DNA from: Hyphomicrobiales bacterium
Lineage (GTDB): Bacteria > Pseudomonadota > Alphaproteobacteria > Rhizobiales > Phreatobacteraceae
Length of the DNA: 64,000 nucleotides
Direction: 5' to 3'
Assembly: GCA_017304475.1 (NCBI GenBank)
Contig: JAFKKV010000012.1
Location: 62,001 to 126,000 of the forward strand
Shown: piece by piece, positions 59,392 through 64,000 of the stretch
How the letters are laid out: each line of letters begins with the position of its first letter
Numbering within the stretch: the first letter of the stretch is position 1
Program-made: the position numbers and the translations under genes
Notes under the pieces: generated by a model
Database searches by the model: none
Told to the model about the DNA's origin: nothing
Seen by the model: the letters and a program-made list of their open reading frames with translations, nothing else

Positions 59392-60315
59392 TCAATGCCC
59401 CCAGCGCAGCGCCAGCGGGTTGACCTCGCGGGCGAGCTCCAGCAGCCCGGCCTTGGTTGCCGGATGCAGGGCGTCGAGCGGGTGGCGGACGTGGTCGGAG
59501 GCGATCACCTTGCCCGCCTGCATCACCGTCTTGGTGGCGCGCAGGCCGCATTGCCGGTTCTCGTAATTGATCAGCGGCAGGATGCGGGCGTAATGGGCGG
59601 CGGCCTCCGCGCGCCGGCCGGCGGCGTGATGCTGGACCACCGGCTTGATCAGGTCGGGCAGCAGCGCGCTCGACATGGTGGCGGTGGCGCCGGCGTCGAG
59701 ATCGGCCATCAGGGTGATCGATTCCTCGCCGTCCCACGGGCCGACGATGGCGGCGCCGCCCTGTTCGATCAGGCTGCGGAGCTTGGCCGCCGTGCCGGCG
59801 ATCTCGATCTTGAAATAGCAGACCGCCGGCACGGCCTTGGCGAGACGGACCAGCGCCGGCACCGGCAGCGCGACGCCCGAGAGCGGGGCGTCCTGCAGCA
59901 TGATCGGGATGGGGGCCGCCTCCGCCACGCGGGCGAAATGCTCGACCATGCCGGCCTCGTCGGCGCGCAGGGTCGCGCCGTGATAGGGCGGCATCAGCAT
60001 CAGCATCTTGGCGCCGGCCTTATAGGCCTTGGCGGCGCGCTCGGCGGCGATGCGGGTGGAGAAATGGCTGACCGTGACGATGACAGGCACGCGGCCGGCG
60101 ACATGGTCCAGGCAGAGCGTGGTGAGCTGGTCGCGCTCGGCATCGGTCAGCACGAATTGCTCGGAATAATTGGCCAATACGCAGATGCCGTCGACGCCCT
60201 GGTCGATCATGCAGTCGAGCACGCGGCGCATGCCGGCGAGGTCGAGGTCGCCATTGTCGAGAAAGGGGGTCGGGGCGACCGGATAGACGCCCTTGTAGAC
60301 GGGGAAGGCCGACAT
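59392..60315 (-). CDS. DapA-family protein, probable 2-keto-3-deoxy-pentonate dehydratase
   Basis: A 307-residue (beta/alpha)8 protein of the dihydrodipicolinate synthase superfamily. The Schiff-base lysine is in VCYFKIEIAG. The strand that carries the proton-relay tyrosine in true DapA (YNVP) reads MLQDAPLSG here, which argues against lysine synthesis. The same QDAP arrangement occurs, as far as I recall, in L-2-keto-3-deoxyarabonate dehydratases, which give 2-oxoglutarate semialdehyde. The gene follows the IlvD/Edd dehydratase by 28 bases, matching that pathway. An alternative is another sugar-acid aldolase. Confidence 0.85.
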   Translation of the reverse strand: MSAFPVYKGVYPVAPTPFLDNGDLDLAGMRRVLDCMIDQGVDGICVLANYSEQFVLTDAERDQLTTLCLDHVAGRVPVIVTVSHFSTRIAAERAAKAYKAGAKMLMLMPPYHGATLRADEAGMVEHFARVAEAAPIPIMLQDAPLSGVALPVPALVRLAKAVPAVCYFKIEIAGTAAKLRSLIEQGGAAIVGPWDGEESITLMADLDAGATATMSSALLPDLIKPVVQHHAAGRRAEAAAHYARILPLINYENRQCGLRATKTVMQAGKVIASDHVRHPLDALHPATKAGLLELAREVNPLALRWGH

Positions 60316-60343
60316 GCGTTTCTGCTCCCTGGGACCTTGAATG

Positions 60344-62077
60344 TCAGTGATTGTCGCGCGGCACGGCGGAGCCGGACCGGCCGACCAGGAAGTCCAGGTC
60401 GGCGCCCTTGTCGGCCTGCATGACCGTGTCGACATAAAGCTTGGCATAACCGCGGCCGGTATGCAGCGGCGGCTCGGGCGGCGCCCAGGCGGCGCGGCGC
60501 GTGGCGAGTTCGGCATCGTCGACATGCAGGTGCAGCCGGCGCTCGGCGACGTCGAGGGTGATCAGGTCGCCGTTCCTGACCAGCGCCAGGTTGCCGCCGG
60601 CGGCGGCCTCGGGCGCGACATGCAGCACGACGGTGCCATAGGCCGTACCGGACATGCGGGCGTCCGAAATGCGCACCATGTCCTTGACGCCTTTTTTCAG
60701 GAGCTTCGGCGGCAACGGCATGTTGCCGACCTCGGCCATGCCCGGATAGCCCTTGGGGCCGCAATTCTGCAGCACCATGATCGAGCTCTCGTCGATGTCG
60801 AGCGCGTCGTCATTGATGCGATTGTGTAGGTCCTCGATCGAGGAAAACACCACGGCGCGGCCGGTGGTCTTGAGGAGATGGGGCGAGGCGGCCGACGGCT
60901 TGATCACCGCGCCGTCGGGGGCGAGATTGCCCTTCAGGATGGCGATGCCGGAATTGGCCTTGAACGGCTTGTCGAAGGCGTGGATCACCTCCTCGTTCCA
61001 GCATTCCGCGCCCTGGACATTGTCCCACATCGAGCGGCCGTTGACCGTGACGGCGTCCTTGTGCAGCAGGCCCTGCTCGGCGAGCCGGCGCAGCACCACC
61101 GGCAGGCCGCCGGCATAATAGAAATCCTCCATCAGGAACGAACCCGAGGGCATGATATTGACGAGGCAATGGACCTCGCGGCCGAGCCGGTCGAAATCGT
61201 CCTGGTTGAGCTCGACGCCGAGGCGGCCGGCGAGCGCCAAGAGATGGATCACCGCATTGGTCGAGCCGCCGATGCCGGCCAGCGCCCGGATGGCGTTCTC
61301 GAAGGCCTGGCGGGTGAGGATCTGCGAGATCCTGATATCGTCCTTGACCATCTGGACGATGCGCCGGCCAGCCTCGCGGGCGAGCAGGTTGCGGCGGGCG
61401 TCGACGGCGGGGATCGCGGCATTGCCGGGCATGCCCATGCCGAGTGCCTCGACCATGGAGGCCATGGTGGAGGCCGTGCCCATGGTCATGCAATGGCCCT
61501 GGCTGCGGTGCATGGCCTGCTCGGCCTCGTGGAACTCGGCCAGCGTGATCTCGCCGGCGCGCAATTGCTCGGACATCGAGATCGTATTGGTGCCGGAGCC
61601 GATGAGCTGGCCCTTGTAGCGGCCGGACAGCATCGGTCCGCCCGAGATCCCGATGGTCGGCAGGTCAACGGAAGCCGCCCCCATCAGCAAGGCCGGCGTG
61701 GTCTTGTCGCAGCCCATCAGCAGCACGACGCCGTCGAGCGGGTTGCCGCGGATCGATTCCTCGACATCCATCGAGGCCAGGTTGCGGAACAGCATGGCGG
61801 TCGGCCGCAGCTGGGTCTCGCCGAGCGACATGACCGGGAATTCCAGCGGAAAGCCGCCGGCTTCCAGCACGCCATATTTGACGTGTTCGGCAATGGTCTT
61901 GAAATGCGAGTTGCAGGGGGTGAGCTCGGACCAGGTGTTGCAGATGCCGATCACCGGCCGGCCGTCGAACTGGTCGGCCGGGAAGCCGCGGTTCTTCAGC
62001 CAGGAGCGGTAATAGAAACCCATCTTGTCCTGGCGGCCGAACCATTCCTGGCTGCGCAGCTTTCGGGTCGAGCTCAT
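60344..62077 (-). CDS. IlvD/Edd family sugar-acid dehydratase, L-arabonate/pentonate type
   Basis: A 577-residue Fe-S dehydratase. Cys55 (ELTPCNSHF), Cys123 (MGCDKTTPA) and Cys196 (QGHCMTMG) have the spacing (68 and 73) of the [2Fe-2S] ligands recalled for Rhizobium L-arabinonate dehydratase (59, 127, 200). KTTPA holds the metal-binding lysine, and SDARMSGTAYGT carries the serine alkoxide and is the pentonate-dehydratase form rather than IlvD's. It converts an aldonate to its 2-keto-3-deoxy acid. It is 28 bases upstream of the DapA-family gene and next to TctA/TctB, which may import the acid. Confidence 0.92.
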   Translation of the reverse strand: MSSTRKLRSQEWFGRQDKMGFYYRSWLKNRGFPADQFDGRPVIGICNTWSELTPCNSHFKTIAEHVKYGVLEAGGFPLEFPVMSLGETQLRPTAMLFRNLASMDVEESIRGNPLDGVVLLMGCDKTTPALLMGAASVDLPTIGISGGPMLSGRYKGQLIGSGTNTISMSEQLRAGEITLAEFHEAEQAMHRSQGHCMTMGTASTMASMVEALGMGMPGNAAIPAVDARRNLLAREAGRRIVQMVKDDIRISQILTRQAFENAIRALAGIGGSTNAVIHLLALAGRLGVELNQDDFDRLGREVHCLVNIMPSGSFLMEDFYYAGGLPVVLRRLAEQGLLHKDAVTVNGRSMWDNVQGAECWNEEVIHAFDKPFKANSGIAILKGNLAPDGAVIKPSAASPHLLKTTGRAVVFSSIEDLHNRINDDALDIDESSIMVLQNCGPKGYPGMAEVGNMPLPPKLLKKGVKDMVRISDARMSGTAYGTVVLHVAPEAAAGGNLALVRNGDLITLDVAERRLHLHVDDAELATRRAAWAPPEPPLHTGRGYAKLYVDTVMQADKGADLDFLVGRSGSAVPRDNH

Positions 62078-62139
62078 GGGGCGGGACTTTCGAAGAAGGT
62101 GGATGCTGGGTGGAGGAAGCCTAGCCCGGGAAACGGGCC

Positions 62140-63657
62140 TCAGCGGGTCTCGGCGGCTGGCCTGAACGCGCCGAGCAGCCAGCCGGCGAGCCGGGTGACC
62201 AGCGGCCAGAACAGCAGCAGGAAGGCGAGCGCCATCAGGGTTGCGACCAGCGGATTGGCCCAGAAGATCGCCGGCGAGCCCTTCGACATGATCAGCGACT
62301 GGCGGAAGGCGTCCTCGGCCTTGTCGCCGATCACCATGGCGAGAACCAGGGGCGCGATCGGGTAGTCGAGCTTCTTGAAGACATAACCGACAAAGCCGAA
62401 GGCCAGCGCCAGCCAGAGGTCGAAAGGCCGGCCGGCGACGGTGTAGGCGCCGATGAAGCAGATGGCGACGATGGCCGGGCCAATGATGGCGAAGGGGATG
62501 CGCAGGATCGCCGCGAACAGCGGCACGGTCGCCAGCACCAGGACGACGCCGACAATGTTGGACAGATACATCGAGGCGATCAGCCCCCAGACGAAATCCG
62601 GCCGCTCGACGAACAGCATGGGTCCGGGATTGAGGCCCCAGATCATCAGGCCGCCGAGCATGACCGCGGCGGTGGCCGATCCCGGTACGCCGAGCGCCAG
62701 CATGGGCAGCATGGCGCTGGTGCCGGCTGCGTGGTCGGCGGTCTCGGGAGCGATGATGCCGTCGGGTTCGCCGGTGCCGAGCTTGTCGCGGTTTTTCGAG
62801 AAGCGGCGGGCGAGGCCATAACTCATGAAGGACGCGGCCGTCGGGCCGCCGGGCGTGATGCCCATCCAGCAACCGACGAGGCCTGAACGGAGCAGCGTCA
62901 CCCAATAGCGCGGCATGCTGAGCAGGGTCTTCCAGACGTCACGCGCCGAGACGCGGGCGCGGATGCCGTCGAGCTTCATGCCTTCCTCGATGGTGATCAT
63001 CAATTCGCCGAGGCCGAACAGGCCGATGACCGCGACCAGGAAGCTGACGCCGGCGATCAGGCTGTCGAAGCCATAGGTCAGGCGCAGGCTGCCGGACACC
63101 GAATCCATGCCCATGGCGGCCAGCGCGAAACCGACGCCGATCGAGACGATGGTCTTCATGGCGGTGGCGTTGCCGAGGCCGACGAAGCTGGCGAAGGCCA
63201 GGAAATAGACCGCGAAGAATTCCGGCGACGAGAACTTCATCGCGAAGCGGGCGACCGTGCCGGACAGGGTGGTGATCAGGATGATGCCGAAAAAGGCGCC
63301 GATGCCGGCCGACAGGAAGGCATAGCTCAGCGCCGCGGTCGGCTGGCCCTTCTTGGCCATGGGATAGCCGTCGAAGGTGGTGGCGACCGAGGATGGCTCA
63401 CCGGGAATGTTGAACAGGATCGAGGTGGTCGAGCCGCCGAACAGGGCGCCCCAATACATGCTGGTGAGCAGGATGATCGCCGCCACCGGGTCCATGGTGA
63501 AGGTGAGCGGCAGCAGCAGCGAGACGCCGTTCGGCGCGCCGAGGCCGGGCAGGACGCCGACCAGGATGCCGAGCAGCACGCCGATCACCATCAGCATCAG
63601 GTGATAGCTGGTCAGCGCGACGCCGAAGCCGTGGATCAGTGCGTTCAGTCCATCCAT
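62140..63657 (-). CDS. tctA: Tripartite tricarboxylate transporter large permease (TctA)
   Basis: A 505-residue membrane protein with about twelve spans and the usual TctA length. The hallmark VGVLPGLGAPNGVSLLLPLT near residue 35, LFGGSTTSILFNIPGEPSSV and ALGVPGSATAAVMLGGLMIW are visible. The start is ATG at 63655-63657 after GAGGA. Substrate recognition lies with a TctC receptor that is not next to it; it is probably upstream, outside the window. It lies 62 bases before the dehydratase gene. Confidence 0.93.
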   Translation of the reverse strand: MDGLNALIHGFGVALTSYHLMLMVIGVLLGILVGVLPGLGAPNGVSLLLPLTFTMDPVAAIILLTSMYWGALFGGSTTSILFNIPGEPSSVATTFDGYPMAKKGQPTAALSYAFLSAGIGAFFGIILITTLSGTVARFAMKFSSPEFFAVYFLAFASFVGLGNATAMKTIVSIGVGFALAAMGMDSVSGSLRLTYGFDSLIAGVSFLVAVIGLFGLGELMITIEEGMKLDGIRARVSARDVWKTLLSMPRYWVTLLRSGLVGCWMGITPGGPTAASFMSYGLARRFSKNRDKLGTGEPDGIIAPETADHAAGTSAMLPMLALGVPGSATAAVMLGGLMIWGLNPGPMLFVERPDFVWGLIASMYLSNIVGVVLVLATVPLFAAILRIPFAIIGPAIVAICFIGAYTVAGRPFDLWLALAFGFVGYVFKKLDYPIAPLVLAMVIGDKAEDAFRQSLIMSKGSPAIFWANPLVATLMALAFLLLFWPLVTRLAGWLLGAFRPAAETR

Positions 63658-63669
63658 GACGGGCGTCCT

Positions 63670-64000
63670 CTAGAGACCGAGGGCGGCCTCGAGAGGCCCT
63701 TTGAGGAGCGGCGTGCTGAAAGCGTATTCGAGCACGAGGTAGAGGAATACGGGGATGCCGATCGAGACCGCCAATGCCGCCGGCAGGCGATAGCCGTTCT
63801 GGAAAACCATGGTGGCGAACAGGTAGAGCGCGGTCGCGACATAGAGCCCGAGCAGCATGGCGAGCGCGACGAAGGCGATCATCGGGACGACGAAGCCGAG
63901 CACCGACCTGAGCTGTTCCCGGCTCAGGAAATCGGCCGTGAGGCCGGCACGCTGGGCGACGGCCTGGCCGGCGATGACCAGGCTCGCGGCGGTCACCAAC
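63670..64000 (-). CDS. tctB: Tripartite tricarboxylate transporter small permease (TctB), 5' part outside the window
   Basis: The last 110 codons of a gene whose start lies beyond the right edge; the frame is open to base 64000. LRSVLGFVVPMIAFVALAML, LGLYVATALYLFATMVFQNG and AALAVSIGIPVFLYLVLEYA are three membrane spans in TctB order, ending in FSTPLLKGPLEAALGL. It precedes tctA by 12 bases. The first span and binding partner are not visible. Confidence 0.85.
   Translation of the reverse strand, partial: LVTAASLVIAGQAVAQRAGLTADFLSREQLRSVLGFVVPMIAFVALAMLLGLYVATALYLFATMVFQNGYRLPAALAVSIGIPVFLYLVLEYAFSTPLLKGPLEAALGL

Noticed and set aside
59392..60315. Annotation as dihydrodipicolinate synthase (DapA)
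   Set aside because: The essential tyrosine strand reads QDAP rather than YNVP, and the neighbour is a sugar-acid dehydratase; lysine synthesis is unlikely.
1..64000. tRNA, rRNA, riboswitch or CRISPR features
   Set aside because: I looked for cloverleaf-like arms, conserved rRNA segments, riboswitch-like leaders and spaced repeats in the gaps and saw none I could support by eye.

Overview
The window is GC-rich (about two thirds G+C by eye), densely coded and almost entirely catabolic and transport genes. Every recognisable family fits a metabolically versatile alphaproteobacterium, most likely of the order Hyphomicrobiales (Rhizobiales): two complete LIV-type ABC importers, two TRAP transporters, a tripartite tricarboxylate transporter (TTT), an orphan Bug-type binding protein, many SDR dehydrogenases and acyl-CoA enzymes, and short dispersed palindromic repeats. 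I see no rRNA, tRNA, CRISPR array, phage or transposase gene. The genus cannot be fixed from what is visible.

Layout. (1) 1-5960, minus strand: a tightly overlapping acyl-CoA catabolic operon (TetR regulator, enoyl-CoA hydratase, acyl-CoA synthetase, two MaoC-like hot-dog proteins, alpha/beta hydrolase, CaiB/BaiF CoA-transferase, and an enoyl-CoA hydratase running off the left edge). It is divergent from (2) 6165-11247, a LIV-type ABC importer (binding protein, LivG, LivF, LivH, LivM). (3) 11430-23958: an accessory-looking catabolic island of visibly lower GC. Leftward run a second LIV importer, an EthD-like two-domain protein and an IclR regulator; rightward run four consecutive SDR dehydrogenases, a 3-ketosteroid-dehydrogenase-like flavoprotein and a YciI-like protein. 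The substrate is unknown, and this is the best candidate for an undescribed pathway. (4) 24316-31780: TetR-controlled RND efflux pump, a ChaA-type cation/proton antiporter convergent with it across a shared hairpin, a secreted hypothetical protein and a GNAT acetyltransferase. (5) 31799-38476: an unsaturated-uronate cluster (KdgK-like kinase, KdgF-like cupin, KduD, KduI, TRAP DctM/Q/P) divergent from a GntR/FCD regulator. (6) 38501-43189: repeat copy 1, a hydroxynitrile-lyase-like cupin, a beta-CASP RNA metallo-hydrolase, a LOG-family protein and a 2-oxoglutarate-semialdehyde-type aldehyde dehydrogenase.

(7) 43440-49352: LysR regulator, HyuA/HyuB-type hydantoinase/oxoprolinase pair and Bug-type binding protein. 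(8) 49430-55479, minus: amidase, TRAP importer with an unusually long large subunit, SDR. (9) 55831-56477: an AbrB/MazE-like DNA-binding protein coupled by a TGATG junction to an unknown small membrane protein. (10) 56735-59194: two acyl-CoA dehydrogenases. (11) 59216-64000: repeat copy 2 (inverted relative to copy 1), then a DapA-family dehydratase, an IlvD/Edd sugar-acid dehydratase, TctA and partial TctB.

How it works together: almost every block pairs an importer with a few enzymes and a local regulator, so the window is a string of 'import and funnel' modules for organic acids and sugar acids. Region 11 can convert a pentonate (L-arabonate-like) to 2-oxoglutarate semialdehyde, and the aldehyde dehydrogenase of region 6 could finish that route to 2-oxoglutarate. 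Region 5 would bring unsaturated uronate to 2-keto-3-deoxy-6-phosphogluconate. Specific substrates are inference throughout.
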